Assembly (NCBI RefSeq): GCF_012395835.1
Contig: NZ_JAAZSQ010000001.1
Coordinates: 445,865 to 509,864 of the forward strand
Source: Arthrobacter mobilis
Lineage (GTDB): Bacteria; Actinomycetota; Actinomycetes; Actinomycetales; Micrococcaceae
DNA length: 64,000 bases
Reading direction: 5' to 3'
A program made the position numbers and the translations under genes. Positions 29,063-37,839 of this stretch are shown piece by piece. Under the pieces are notes generated by a model. That model searched no databases and had not been told where the DNA came from. It saw only the letters and a list, made by a program, of their open reading frames with translations. Position 1 is the stretch's first letter, and each line of letters starts with the position of its first letter.

Positions 29063-29995
29063 TCACCGGGAGACCTTGCCCATCAGGGCAGCCACCGGAC
29101 GCAGGAAGAGCGGCCGGGCCAGGAACCACGCAGCGGCCGTGACGGCCAGGGAGGCGGCGAAGAGCCAGAATCCGAGCCAGCCGCCGTCGTCGCGCGCCGC
29201 GTACATGTGGTTGAGGTTGCGCAGCGCCCCGGTGGCAAAGACCAGGACCACATGGACCACGGTGAAGGCCACGAAGTAGACCATCACCGGGTAGTGGACG
29301 GCCCGGGCGGCTTCGATCGGAAAGACCCGGTTGAGCCGGCCGGCGCGCTTGGGCCACGACGGCGAGATCCTCAGTCCGCTGGCGACCGCGAGCGGGGCCG
29401 CGATGAAGACCGTGGCGAAGTAGGCCAGCAGCTGCAGGCTGTTGTAGCTGATCCAGCCGTTCTCGGTGGGCCAGTCCAGCGAGGCGTACTGCAGGGCCGC
29501 GGACAGGGCGTTGGGGAAGACGTCCCAGCTGGTGGGCACGATGCGCATCCACTGCCCGGTGGCCAGCAGCAGGACGGCGAAGATGATCCCGTTGAGCACC
29601 CAGAGGACATCCAGGACCAGATGGAACCACAGTTCCAGGCTGATCTTCTGCGGCGGATTCTTCGTCCGGACCAGGCCCTTGTTGTTGCGCGTCCAGTACG
29701 TTTTCGGCCGCGCGGTGGTACGTACCTGCCAGCCGGTGCGGATGATCAGCACGAGGAAGAACGCATTGAGGAAATGCTGCCAGCCCAGCCAGGCGGGCAG
29801 GCCTGCCGGTGCTGCCTCGGGCAGCCGGGAGTGGCCGGGATAGGCGGCCAGGAAGCCCTGGACGGCCGGCAGGGTCCGCAGCCACATGGCCAGCAGCACC
29901 ACGGCCAGCATGGCGAGCACTGTCAGGACGGCGGCTGCGGCCGGCTTGAACCACTTGCTGCCGGTCACCGCGGAGGTTTTCGCCGAAGCTGGCAT
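29063..29995 (-). CDS. Cytochrome b/b6-type membrane protein, 310 aa
   Basis: Five or six membrane helices carrying conserved His residues suited to haem ligation: GWQHFLNAFFLVL, WFHLVLDVLW, AVHYPVMVYF and FTVVHVVLVF. Such proteins anchor and pass electrons for molybdopterin oxidoreductases, hydrogenases or formate dehydrogenases, but no catalytic partner is next to it. The ATG at 29995 lies 9 bases after AGGGGG; the ATG at 30004 overlaps that site. Confidence 0.8.
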   Translation of the reverse strand: MPASAKTSAVTGSKWFKPAAAAVLTVLAMLAVVLLAMWLRTLPAVQGFLAAYPGHSRLPEAAPAGLPAWLGWQHFLNAFFLVLIIRTGWQVRTTARPKTYWTRNNKGLVRTKNPPQKISLELWFHLVLDVLWVLNGIIFAVLLLATGQWMRIVPTSWDVFPNALSAALQYASLDWPTENGWISYNSLQLLAYFATVFIAAPLAVASGLRISPSWPKRAGRLNRVFPIEAARAVHYPVMVYFVAFTVVHVVLVFATGALRNLNHMYAARDDGGWLGFWLFAASLAVTAAAWFLARPLFLRPVAALMGKVSR

Positions 29996-30148
29996 CTGAT
30001 CCATCCCCCTTGCCCATCCCGATTGCTGCCGCCTGGTCGGGGAGTTCCCGGATGACGACCACCTTGGATGGCAGGGGCGGCGGAAGTCAAGCCCTGGCGC
30101 AGCCGGAGGCGCGCGGTAGGGCTGCGGCAGGGCTGCCGCTGCTTCTTG

Positions 30149-30793
30149 CTACTCCCAGAGGTCGGTGATCCGCACGTGCGCGCTGGCCAGCAGCTTGCGC
30201 AGCGTGGACACGGACAGCCCGATGACGGCGTGCGGATCGCCGTCGACCCGCTCGATGAAGGCCCCGCCGCGGGAATCGATGGTGAAGGAGCCGGCCACCT
30301 GCAGCGGTTCGCCGGTGGCAATGTAGGCCTCGATCTCGGCATCGGTGAGCTGGGCGAAGTACACGCCGGCCGAGGCCACCGCGCCGACGGTGGCGCCGGA
30401 GCCGGCGGCGCCGTCGTCCTCCGCCTCGGTGTCGCGGCAGTCCACCAGCCAGTGGCCGGTGTGCAGCACGCCGTGGCGCCCGCTCATGCGGCGGATCCGC
30501 TCGCGCGCGACCTCGGCCTCGTACGGCTTGCCGTGCGGTTCGCCGTCGAGTTCGAAGACCGAGTCGCAGCCGAGGACCAGGGCGCCTTCGGCCTCCGGCA
30601 GCGCGGCCACGGCCTCGGCCTTGGCCCGGGCAAGCAGCAGCGCCGTGTCGTGCGGATCGGTGATGCCGTAGCGGGCGGTGACGGCATCCTCGTCGACGTC
30701 GGAAACCAGCACCGTGTGGGCAATGCGCGCATCCTGGAGGAGCTTGGCGCGGGCGGGGGAGGCAGAGGCAAGGATCAGTCGCAGTTCACTCAC
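30149..30793 (-). CDS. Maf-family nucleoside triphosphate pyrophosphatase, 214 aa
   Basis: Hydrolyses non-canonical or modified nucleoside triphosphates (housecleaning). The N-terminal SASPARAKLL motif, GCDSVFELDG, GKPYEAEVARERIRRMSG and the late TIDSRGGAFIERVDGDP with VIGLSVSTL are all present. The GTG at 30793 with AGGG 9 bases upstream gives the family start. An insert at about 128-140 (EAEDDGAAGSGAT) lengthens one loop. Confidence 0.92.
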   Translation of the reverse strand: MSELRLILASASPARAKLLQDARIAHTVLVSDVDEDAVTARYGITDPHDTALLLARAKAEAVAALPEAEGALVLGCDSVFELDGEPHGKPYEAEVARERIRRMSGRHGVLHTGHWLVDCRDTEAEDDGAAGSGATVGAVASAGVYFAQLTDAEIEAYIATGEPLQVAGSFTIDSRGGAFIERVDGDPHAVIGLSVSTLRKLLASAHVRITDLWE

Positions 30794-30851
30794 GCTGTTA
30801 ACCCTAGTGGCTGACCCCGGCGGCAGGCCGTGGCCAAGTTGTGATCCGGCC

Positions 30852-30873
30852 GTCATCTAATGATGACTTGTCA
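30852..30873. promoter_or_regulatory. Palindromes overlapping a TTGACA element upstream of maf
   Basis: GTCATCTAATGATGAC (30852-30867) has perfect 6-base arms, and TGACTTGTCA (30864-30873) overlaps its end. On the minus strand TTGACA, an exact -35 consensus, reads at 30874-30869, about 75 bases before the maf start; no good -10 follows at normal spacing. It looks like an operator, but the regulated gene is uncertain. Confidence 0.35.
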
Positions 30874-30963
30874 ACTATGTGCCGCGCGGGCCGTAGGATG
30901 GGTCGGGAAATATCCGGCAGGATTGGTGGCCCCGGCCAGGTCCACGCGCCCGGCCGGATGGGG

Positions 30964-30990
30964 CCGGTGCACCGTTGGGGGGTGCACCGG
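30964..30990 (+). terminator. Hairpin with short T-rich tail in the maf/symporter gap
   Basis: CCGGTGCACC and its exact complement flank a 7-base loop, followed on the plus strand by TCCCGCTCTCTTT. No plus-strand gene ends here, so its purpose is unclear; it may be a second element of the symporter terminator or end a short untranslated transcript. Confidence 0.4.
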
Positions 30991-31018
30991 TCCCGCTCTC
31001 TTTAACGGGCTGCTTAAA

Positions 31019-31056
31019 CGGGCTGCGGCCCCGGGATTCCCCGGGGCCGCAGCCCG
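31019..31056 (-). terminator. Strong hairpin downstream of the dicarboxylate symporter
   Basis: A perfect 17-bp stem (CGGGCTGCGGCCCCGGG and complement) with loop ATTC, 16 bases beyond the symporter stop at 31072. Confidence 0.85.
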
Positions 31057-31071
31057 CTGGTGCCGGACCGG

Positions 31072-32481
31072 TCAGGCCCGCGCCGGCTCCGGGACGCCCG
31101 CTGCCGGGGCGGCGGCGGCGGTATCTGCGCTGTCGTCGGCGAAGGGATCGGCGGAACGGCGGGCGTTGTAAAGCGGGAGGTCCAGGATGCCCTGCCGCTT
31201 GGCGACGATGGTCGGGACCAGGGTCTGGCCGGCCACGTTCACCGCGGTGCGGCCCATGTCCAGGATCGGGTCGATGGCCAGCAGCAGGCCCACGCCCTCC
31301 AGCGGCAGGCCCAGGGTGGACAGGGTCAGGGTCAGCATGACGGTGGCCCCGGTGGTGCCCGCGGTGGCGGCGGAGCCGAGCACCGAGACAATGACGATCA
31401 GCAGGTAGTCCACGACGTCCAGCGGCACGCCGAAGAACTGTGCCACGAAGATCGCTGCCACAGCCGGGTAGATCGAGGCGCAGCCGTCCATCTTGGTGGT
31501 CGAGCCCAGCGGCACGGCGAAGGAGGCGTAGGCCCGCGGGACGCCGAGGTTGCGCTCGGTGACCCGCTGGGTCAGCGGCAGGGTGCCCATCGAGGAGCGC
31601 GAGACGAACGCCAGTTGGATCGCCGGCCAGGCTCCGGAGAACCACTGCCGGACGGCAAGTCCGTGGGCCTTGGCCAGCACCGGGTAGACCACGAACAGCA
31701 CCAGCAGCAGGCCGGCGTAGACCGACACCGTGAACATGCCCAGGGACCCGATGGTCTCCCAGCCGTAGGTGGCCACCGCCTTGCCGATCAGGCCTACGGT
31801 ACCGACCGGGGCAATCCGGATGATCCACCACAGCACCTTCTGGATGACCGCCAGCGCCGAGGCGTTCAGGGCCAGGAACGGTTCGGCCGGCTTGCCCAGC
31901 TTCAGCGCGGCAATGCCCACGGCTACCGCGATGACCAGGATCTGCAGCACGTTGAAGCTCAGGCTGGTGGTGAGCGCGCCGGTGTCGGCCGTCTTGGTGG
32001 CGGCTTCAATGCCGAGGAAATTGGACGGGACGAGGCCGGTCAGGAAGGCCCACCAGTCGCCGGTGCGGCCGCTGTATTCGGCCGGGGACGTGGGGGCATC
32101 CGTGGCGCCCGGCTGCAGCAGCACGCCCAGGCCGATGCCGATCAGCACGCTGGCGAAGGCGGTGATGGCAAACCAGAGCAGGGTCTGCCAGGCCAGCCGG
32201 GCGGCGTTGGAGACCGCGCGCAGGTTCGCCACGGAACTGACGACGGCGGTGAAGATCAGCGGGGCGACGGCGGCTTTGAGCAGCGAAACGTAGCTGGCGC
32301 CGATGGTGGTCAGGGTCTGGGCGAGCCAGTTCGCCTGCCCTTCGGCGGGTTCGCCCATGGACCTGGCCCAGAGGCCGAGGGCGAGGCCGGCCACAAGGGC
32401 GGCGATGATCTGCGGGCCGAAGGAGCGGGCCCAGCCGGGCAGTTTCCTGCCCTTGCTCTGTGCGGTGGTAGCTGTAGTCAC
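31072..32481 (-). CDS. Dicarboxylate/amino acid:cation symporter (DAACS family), 469 aa
   Basis: GltP/DctA-type fold: multiple helices, the Ser-rich loop SRSSMGTLPLT, the conserved PLGSTTKMDGCA (family P-x-G-x-T-x-N/K-M-D-G) and the late TAGTTGATVML and DMGRTAVNVAGQ segments. Imports C4-dicarboxylates or acidic amino acids with Na+ or H+. The GTG at 32481 starts where family similarity begins; the ribosome site is weak (TGGA), and a frame continues upstream without support. Confidence 0.9.
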   Translation of the reverse strand: MTTATTAQSKGRKLPGWARSFGPQIIAALVAGLALGLWARSMGEPAEGQANWLAQTLTTIGASYVSLLKAAVAPLIFTAVVSSVANLRAVSNAARLAWQTLLWFAITAFASVLIGIGLGVLLQPGATDAPTSPAEYSGRTGDWWAFLTGLVPSNFLGIEAATKTADTGALTTSLSFNVLQILVIAVAVGIAALKLGKPAEPFLALNASALAVIQKVLWWIIRIAPVGTVGLIGKAVATYGWETIGSLGMFTVSVYAGLLLVLFVVYPVLAKAHGLAVRQWFSGAWPAIQLAFVSRSSMGTLPLTQRVTERNLGVPRAYASFAVPLGSTTKMDGCASIYPAVAAIFVAQFFGVPLDVVDYLLIVIVSVLGSAATAGTTGATVMLTLTLSTLGLPLEGVGLLLAIDPILDMGRTAVNVAGQTLVPTIVAKRQGILDLPLYNARRSADPFADDSADTAAAAPAAGVPEPARA

Positions 32482-32624
32482 TCCATGACGGTAGTGAGTG
32501 GCCCATAGCAGGGAGAAACCAATATTGAGAAATGTTTCGCGCTGCCCGGCGCCGTCATTATCCGCAATCCCCGATTTGCCCTTGTCGGCGCGGCGCGGCC
32601 GGTTTATTCCCACCCCGGATGTGA

Positions 32625-32936
32625 CGAACGGCTCGCCCCGGCCGCGGCGCGACGCCTCTGCCACCGGCCCTTGGCGCCGGCGGCGGCGGGAGCATGTATC
32701 CCGTCTGGGAGGATCCCGCCGCGGCGGAGGAAAACGTCGCCTTTGCCCGGAACGCCGACGCCGCCATGAAGCGCCGGGCTGCCGGGCGCGTGTACCCGAA
32801 CTTCATCGGGGACGAGGGCCCGGCCCGGATCGCGGAGGCGTTCGGGCCGGAGAAGTTCCGGCGGCTGCGCCGGCTCAAGGGCGTGGGGGACCCGGACAAT
32901 GTCTTCCGGCACAACCACAAGATTCCGCCGCTCTGA
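32625..32936 (+). pseudogene. C-terminal remnant of a BBE-type FAD-linked oxidoreductase
   Basis: The stretch YPNFIGDEGPARIAEAFGPE, then KFRRLRRLKGVGDPDNVFRHNHKI, is the C-terminal BBE domain that closes berberine-bridge-enzyme-like FAD oxidases (normally ~450 residues). Upstream, the same frame meets TGA at 32622-32624 after only unrelated Pro/Gly sequence; no FAD-binding domain is present. An ATG at 32694 could start an 80-residue peptide, but without the flavin domain it would not be an enzyme. The interval 32482-32624, between this and the symporter start, shows nothing else I can support. Confidence 0.7.
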
Positions 32937-32969
32937 CCGGGCCGCTGCCCGCCCGGGCGGGCAGCGGGC

Positions 32970-34685
32970 TCAGTCCCCGAGCAGGGCGCGGCGCAGCGTG
33001 TCCAGGCCCACCGAGCCCAGGTTCAGGGCCCGCGTGTGGAAGGCCTTGACGTCGAACCCGTCCGGGTCGCGGCGGTGCAGTTCGTCCCGGATCTGCTCCC
33101 ACAGGCGCTGGCCGAGCTTGTAGGACGGTGCCTGGCCGGGCCAGCCCAGGTAGCGGGTGAACTCGAACTTCAGCTGGGCCTCGCTGATGGCAATGTTCCG
33201 GCGCAGGAACCCGTACCCCTTCTCCGGGGTCCAGGTTCCGGTGCCCCAGCGGGCCGGCATGGGCAGCTGCAGGTGCACGCCAATGTCGAAGACCACGCGG
33301 GCGGCGCGCATGCGCTGGGCGTCCAGCATGCCCATCCGGTCCCCGGGGTCGGCGAGGAAGCCGAGCTCGTCCATCAGCCGCTCCGCATACAGGGCCCAGC
33401 CCTCGCCGTGCCCGGAGACCCAGCAGATGTTGCGGCGCCACTCGTTGAGGGTGTCCCGGCGGTAGGTGGCGGTGGCAATCTGCAGGTGGTGCCCCGGTAC
33501 GCCCTCGTGGTAGACGGTGGTGGTTTCCTTCCAGGTAGTGAAGGTGTCCTCGCCTTCGGGCACCGACCACCACATGCGCCCGGGCCGGGAGAAGTCCTCC
33601 GAGGGCCCGGTGTAGTAGATGCCGCCCTCGTGGGTGGGAGCGATCAGGCATTCCAGCCGGCGCATCGGCTCATGGATCTCGAAGTGGGTGCCGGCCAGGG
33701 CCGCGATTGCGGCGTCGGAGAGTTCCTGCATCCACGCCTGCAGGGCGCCGGTGCCGTGCAGGCGGCGGGACTGGTCGGCGTCGAGCAGGGCCATGGCCTC
33801 CTCGATCGTGGCGCCGGGCCGGATCTGCCCGGCCACTGCTTCCTGTTCGGCGATGATCCGGTCCAGTTCCTCGATGCCCCAGTGGTAGGTCTCGTCGAGG
33901 TCGACGGCGGCGCCGAGGAACTGCCGGGACATCAGCGCGTACCGTTCGCGCCCGACGGCGTCTTCCTCCGGCGCGGCCGGCAGCAGCTCGTCCCGCAGGA
34001 AAGACGCCAGCGACAGGTACGCCTCCGAGGCGGTGCGTGCCGCGGATTCGAGGGCGGCACGCAGCTGCGGCGGCAGGTCGCCGTCGCCGGCCCGGGCGCC
34101 GGCGGCGAAGGTGCGGAAGAAGCCGTCACCGGCGGCATAGGCGGTGGCCTGTTCGATCACCGCCCGGATCTGCCGGACGGCGGCGACCAGGCCGCGGTCC
34201 CGGGCCGCGCGCAGCGAGGCGATGTAGCCGCCGACGGCCTCCGGGACATTGGCCATCCGCCCGGCGATGTTCTCCCAGTCGCCGGTGGTGGCGGCGGGCA
34301 TCAGGTCGAAGACGGCGCGGATGCCCTGGGCCGGCGAGGCGATGTTGTTCAGCTCGGCCAGGTTCCAGCCGGTGCCGTGGATTTCCAGGTCCAGTCCCAG
34401 GCGCTCGCGCATCGCGTCCAGCGTCACGCGGTCCACGTCGTCGGCCGGCTCCAGGCCGTCCAGCCGGGCCAGGGCCTGCCGGGCGGCTGCGGCAAAGGCC
34501 TCCACGCCGGCAGGGGAGTAGTCGTCGTATTCGGTGTCGCGGCCGGGAATGCCCAGGCTGGTGGCCAGCGTCGGGCTCAGCTCCAGCAGCCGCCGGGTGT
34601 AGCCGTTGGCGGCCTCGTCGATGGCGGACGGCACCCGGGCCGCAGCCTGGGCGCCGGAGGAGGTTTCGGTCGGCTGGTTGCTCAC
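32970..34685 (-). CDS. DUF885 family protein (putative metallopeptidase), 571 aa
   Basis: DUF885 proteins are predicted zinc peptidases. The likely metal site is YHEGVPGHHLQ (HEGVPGHH at residues 393-400) with a downstream HGEGWALYAE, matching HExxxH-type helices plus a Glu helix. No signal peptide, so cytoplasmic or exported by another route. No substrate is known with certainty. It starts 111 bases after the carboxylase epsilon gene, in the same direction. Confidence 0.88.
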   Translation of the reverse strand: MSNQPTETSSGAQAAARVPSAIDEAANGYTRRLLELSPTLATSLGIPGRDTEYDDYSPAGVEAFAAAARQALARLDGLEPADDVDRVTLDAMRERLGLDLEIHGTGWNLAELNNIASPAQGIRAVFDLMPAATTGDWENIAGRMANVPEAVGGYIASLRAARDRGLVAAVRQIRAVIEQATAYAAGDGFFRTFAAGARAGDGDLPPQLRAALESAARTASEAYLSLASFLRDELLPAAPEEDAVGRERYALMSRQFLGAAVDLDETYHWGIEELDRIIAEQEAVAGQIRPGATIEEAMALLDADQSRRLHGTGALQAWMQELSDAAIAALAGTHFEIHEPMRRLECLIAPTHEGGIYYTGPSEDFSRPGRMWWSVPEGEDTFTTWKETTTVYHEGVPGHHLQIATATYRRDTLNEWRRNICWVSGHGEGWALYAERLMDELGFLADPGDRMGMLDAQRMRAARVVFDIGVHLQLPMPARWGTGTWTPEKGYGFLRRNIAISEAQLKFEFTRYLGWPGQAPSYKLGQRLWEQIRDELHRRDPDGFDVKAFHTRALNLGSVGLDTLRRALLGD

Positions 34686-34796
34686 GCGTCGAGGCTACCG
34701 GAAAAAGGCGGCTCCGCCAGCCAGGGACTGTCCGCCTGCAGCGGGCAGCCAAGGGCCCCGCTGCGAGCGAAGCGAGTAGCGGGAGGCTGCGAAGCG

Positions 34797-35033
34797 TTAG
34801 CGGTAGCTGTGCCGCCAGGCGCCGGGGCCGAACGGCACCACCGGGCGCAGCAGTTCGCGCCGGCGCGGGCGCGGACGCCGGCCCGGGACCTGGGTGCCGG
34901 AGTCCGCACCGGCGCCGCCGGCGGACTGCAGGGCCAGGATGACGGCGGTCAGGGCCGCCAGTTCGTCGGGCGCCGGGTTGCCCTTGGCGACCGTGAGCAG
35001 CGGGGTTTCCTGGTCTTCGCGGTTCGTGGTCAT
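34797..35033 (-). CDS. accE: Acyl-CoA carboxylase epsilon subunit, 78 aa
   Basis: Small subunit found only in actinobacterial acyl-CoA carboxylases, where it stabilises the alpha-beta complex. It has the typical short core [20 protein letters not shown], then ILALQS, followed by a basic tail ending in [11 protein letters not shown] (the family end is W-x-x-S-x-R). The ATG overlaps the beta-subunit stop (ATGA), so production is coupled one to one. Confidence 0.9.
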   Translation of the reverse strand: MTTNREDQETPLLTVAKGNPAPDELAALTAVILALQSAGGAGADSGTQVPGRRPRPRRRELLRPVVPFGPGAWRHSYR

Positions 35034-36625
35034 AGCGGGATGTTTCCGTGCTTCTTGTGCGGCATGGCGGCGCGCTTGTCGCGCAGGGCGCGCAAGCCGC
35101 GGACGATCTGCACCCGGGTATCGGCCGGGGCGATCACCGCGTCCACGTAGCCCAGCTCGGCGGCCTGGTAGGGGTTGAGCAGTTCTTCCTCGTAGCGGGC
35201 AATGATCTCCCGGCGGCGGGCCTCGACGTCGCCGCCGTCCGCCTCCACCGCGGCCAGTTCGCGGCGGTAGAGGATATTGACCGCGCCCTGGGCGCCCATG
35301 ACGCCGATCTGCGCGGTGGGCCAGGCCAGGTTCAGGTCCGCGCCAAGCTTCTTCGAGCCCATCACGATGTACGCGCCGCCGTAGGCCTTGCGCGTGATCA
35401 CCGTCAGCTTCGGCACGGTGGCCTCGGCGTAGGCATAGAGCAGCTTCGCGCCGCGGCGGATGATCCCGTTGAACTCCTGGTCCTTGCCGGGCAGGAAGCC
35501 GGGGACATCCACCAGGGTCAGGATCGGGATGTTGAAGGCGTCGCAGTGGCGCACGAAGCGTGCTGCCTTCTCCGAGGCGTTGATGTCCAGGGTGCCGGCG
35601 AACTGCATCGGCTGGTTGGCCACCACGCCCACGGTCGCCCCTTCCACGCGCCCGTAGCCGATGATCACGTTGGGGGCGTACAGGGCCTGCATCTCCAGGA
35701 AGTGGCCGTCGTCGACTATGTGCTCGATGACGGTGCGCATGTCGTAGGGCTGGTTGGCCGAATCCGGGATCAGGTCGTCCAGCAGCAGGTCGCCGGGGGT
35801 GACCTCGAGCTGCTCCTGGAAGTCCATCCGCGGCGCCTCGGAGAGATTGTTCGAGGGCAGGAACTCCAGCAGGTCGCGGACGAACTCGATGGCGTCCTTC
35901 TCGTCCGCGGCCAGGTAGGTGGCGGTGCCGGTAGTGGCGTTGTGCTGCCGCGCCCCGCCCAGGGTCTCCATGTCCACTTCCTCCCCGGTGACCGTCTTGA
36001 TCACGTCCGGGCCGGTAATGAACATGTGCGAGGTCTTGTCCACCATGACCACGTAGTCGGTCAGGGCCGGGGAGTAGGCGGCGCCGCCGGCGCACGGACC
36101 CATGATCAGCGAGATCTGCGGGACGACGCCGGAGGCGGCCACGTTGTTGCGGAAAATGTCCGCGAACATGGCCAGCGAGGCGACCCCTTCCTGGATGCGC
36201 GCGCCGCCGCCGTCGTTGATGCCGATCACGGGGCAGCCGTTGCGCAGCGCGAATTCCTGCACCTTGACGATCTTCTCGCCGTTGACCTGGCTCAGCGACC
36301 CGCCGTAGACGGAGAAGTCCTGGCTGTACAGCCCCACCAGCCGGCCATCCACCGTGCCGTAGCCGGAGACCACGCCATCGCCCAGCGGCTTCTTCTTCTC
36401 CATGCCGAACGCGGTGGAGCGGTGGGTGGCGAGGGCGTCGAATTCCACGAAGGAGCCCGCATCCACCAGCAGTTCGATCCGCTCGCGGGCGGTGTGCTTG
36501 CCGCGGGCATGCTGCTTGGCGACCGCCTCGGGACCTGACGGCTCCAGGGACCGTGCCTGCCGGCGGCGGAAGTCCGCGATCTTGCCGGCAGTGGTCTGAA
36601 GATCAAGTTCTTGATCGAGGCTCAT
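35030..36625 (-). CDS. Acyl-CoA carboxylase beta (carboxyltransferase) subunit, 531 aa
   Basis: Transfers CO2 from carboxybiotin to acetyl-/propionyl-CoA. The crotonase-like halves carry the oxyanion-hole motifs ([13 protein letters not shown] in the N half, [14 protein letters not shown] and [10 protein letters not shown] in the C half) and acyl-CoA site [14 protein letters not shown]. Size and sequence match AccD5/PccB. Works with the alpha subunit at 27173 and epsilon at 34797. Divergent from biotin ligase across 272 bases. Confidence 0.95.
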   Translation of the reverse strand: MSLDQELDLQTTAGKIADFRRRQARSLEPSGPEAVAKQHARGKHTARERIELLVDAGSFVEFDALATHRSTAFGMEKKKPLGDGVVSGYGTVDGRLVGLYSQDFSVYGGSLSQVNGEKIVKVQEFALRNGCPVIGINDGGGARIQEGVASLAMFADIFRNNVAASGVVPQISLIMGPCAGGAAYSPALTDYVVMVDKTSHMFITGPDVIKTVTGEEVDMETLGGARQHNATTGTATYLAADEKDAIEFVRDLLEFLPSNNLSEAPRMDFQEQLEVTPGDLLLDDLIPDSANQPYDMRTVIEHIVDDGHFLEMQALYAPNVIIGYGRVEGATVGVVANQPMQFAGTLDINASEKAARFVRHCDAFNIPILTLVDVPGFLPGKDQEFNGIIRRGAKLLYAYAEATVPKLTVITRKAYGGAYIVMGSKKLGADLNLAWPTAQIGVMGAQGAVNILYRRELAAVEADGGDVEARRREIIARYEEELLNPYQAAELGYVDAVIAPADTRVQIVRGLRALRDKRAAMPHKKHGNIPL

Positions 36626-36691
36626 ATATTCTCCGGATTCTGCAGCTGGCGAGGGGCCGAACGCGGGCGCCGGCTGGTCGGGGGACCAAAA

Positions 36692-36719
36692 TACATAGGT
36701 TTAAGTAGGGTTCGCACAA
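36692..36719 (-). promoter_or_regulatory. Candidate promoter of the carboxylase beta operon
   Basis: On the minus strand TTGTGC (36719-36714) and TATGTA (36697-36692) are 16 bases apart in a conspicuously AT-rich patch, 67 bases before the beta-subunit ATG. The match to consensus is moderate. Confidence 0.4.
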
Positions 36720-36779
36720 AAATGCCGGTGGTCCAGGCATCGTAGGTCCCAGTCTAGTGAGGATGGATGCGGCAACCGC

Positions 36780-36794
36780 TGTAGGGATCCTACA
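36780..36794. promoter_or_regulatory. Second copy of the TGTAGG-N3-CCTACA palindrome
   Basis: TGTAGGGATCCTACA lies in the divergent gap, 104 bases before the biotin-ligase ATG and 155 bases before the carboxylase beta ATG. Its core is identical to the palindrome at 29039 upstream of the alpha subunit; only the 3-base centre and flanks differ. Confidence 0.6.
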
Positions 36795-36897
36795 ATTTCC
36801 CCGGAGGAGCTTTTGCCTGCGGCCCGGGCCGGGCGCGCCGGAGGTCTCCGGTGCGGCGGGGGTGTCCGGTGCGGCAGTGCTCAGTAGGATGGATGCC

Positions 36898-37785
36898 ATG
36901 AGCCAGAGTTTTCCCGACGTCGACCGTCCCGCCCTGGACCTGGACGGGCTCAGCGACGCCGTCTGCGCACCGCTGGGCCCGTACCGGCGGCTGGAGCTGG
37001 TCGAGTCCACCGGTTCCACCAATGCGGATCTGGCCGCCAAGGCGGGCGCGGACAAGGTCGGCTGGTCCGACTTGAGCATCCTCGCCGCCGAGGAGCAGAC
37101 CGCCGGCAAGGGCCGGCTGGACCGCGAATGGACGGCCCCCGCCCGGTCCTCGGTGATCGTCAGCGTGCTGCTGCGCCCGCACAACCGTGCCGGCATGCCG
37201 CTGCCGACGCAGAGCTACGCCTGGTGCTCGCTGGTGGCCGCGCTGGCCCTGGCCGAGGCGCTCGGCGACCATGCCAAGCTCCGGGCCGTGGTGAAGTGGC
37301 CCAACGACGTGCTGGTCAACGGCCGGAAGATTTCCGGGATCCTGGCCCAGATGGTCACCTATCCGGACGGCACGCCGCCGGCCGTCGTCGTCGGCACCGG
37401 ACTGAACGTCACGCTCGGCAAGGACGAACTGCCGGTGCCCACCGCCACGTCCGTGGCGCTGGAGAAGGGTGCGACGACGGACCGCACCGTCCTGCTGATG
37501 TCCTACCTGCGGATCTTTGCCCAGCGCTACCGGCAGTTCTGCGACGTCAACGGCAAGGCGGACGCCGAATGGCCGGACGGGACCAGCCTGATGTCCCGGC
37601 TGGAGCAGGTGATGGTCACCCTGGGCCAGCAGGTGCGGGCCCAGCTGCCCGGCGGCTCGGAGATCGTCGGCCAGGCCGTCGGCCTGGACAGCTACGGAGC
37701 GCTGCGGGTGCGCGCCGGGGACGGCACCGAACACGTGGTCGCCGCCGGCGACGTCGTGCACCTGCGCCCCGACGAAGGATCCTGA
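36898..37785 (+). CDS. birA: Biotin--[acetyl-CoA-carboxylase] ligase
   Basis: Attaches biotin to the Lys of the carboxylase biotinyl domain. 295 residues with ESTGSTN, the adenylate loop AGKGRLDREW (family GRGRxGRxW), KWPNDVLVNGRKISGIL and the C-terminal SH3-like cap (GSEIVGQAVGLDSYGALRV). It has no N-terminal helix-turn-helix, so unlike E. coli BirA it cannot be the DNA-binding biotin repressor. AGGAT before the ATG at 36898 supports this start over 36889. Confidence 0.93.
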   Translation: MSQSFPDVDRPALDLDGLSDAVCAPLGPYRRLELVESTGSTNADLAAKAGADKVGWSDLSILAAEEQTAGKGRLDREWTAPARSSVIVSVLLRPHNRAGMPLPTQSYAWCSLVAALALAEALGDHAKLRAVVKWPNDVLVNGRKISGILAQMVTYPDGTPPAVVVGTGLNVTLGKDELPVPTATSVALEKGATTDRTVLLMSYLRIFAQRYRQFCDVNGKADAEWPDGTSLMSRLEQVMVTLGQQVRAQLPGGSEIVGQAVGLDSYGALRVRAGDGTEHVVAAGDVVHLRPDEGS

Positions 37786-37839
37786 TTTGCCAGCTGTTGC
37801 CCGGGTTTCCGGGCCGCTCCCGGAGGGCGGCCGTGTCCG

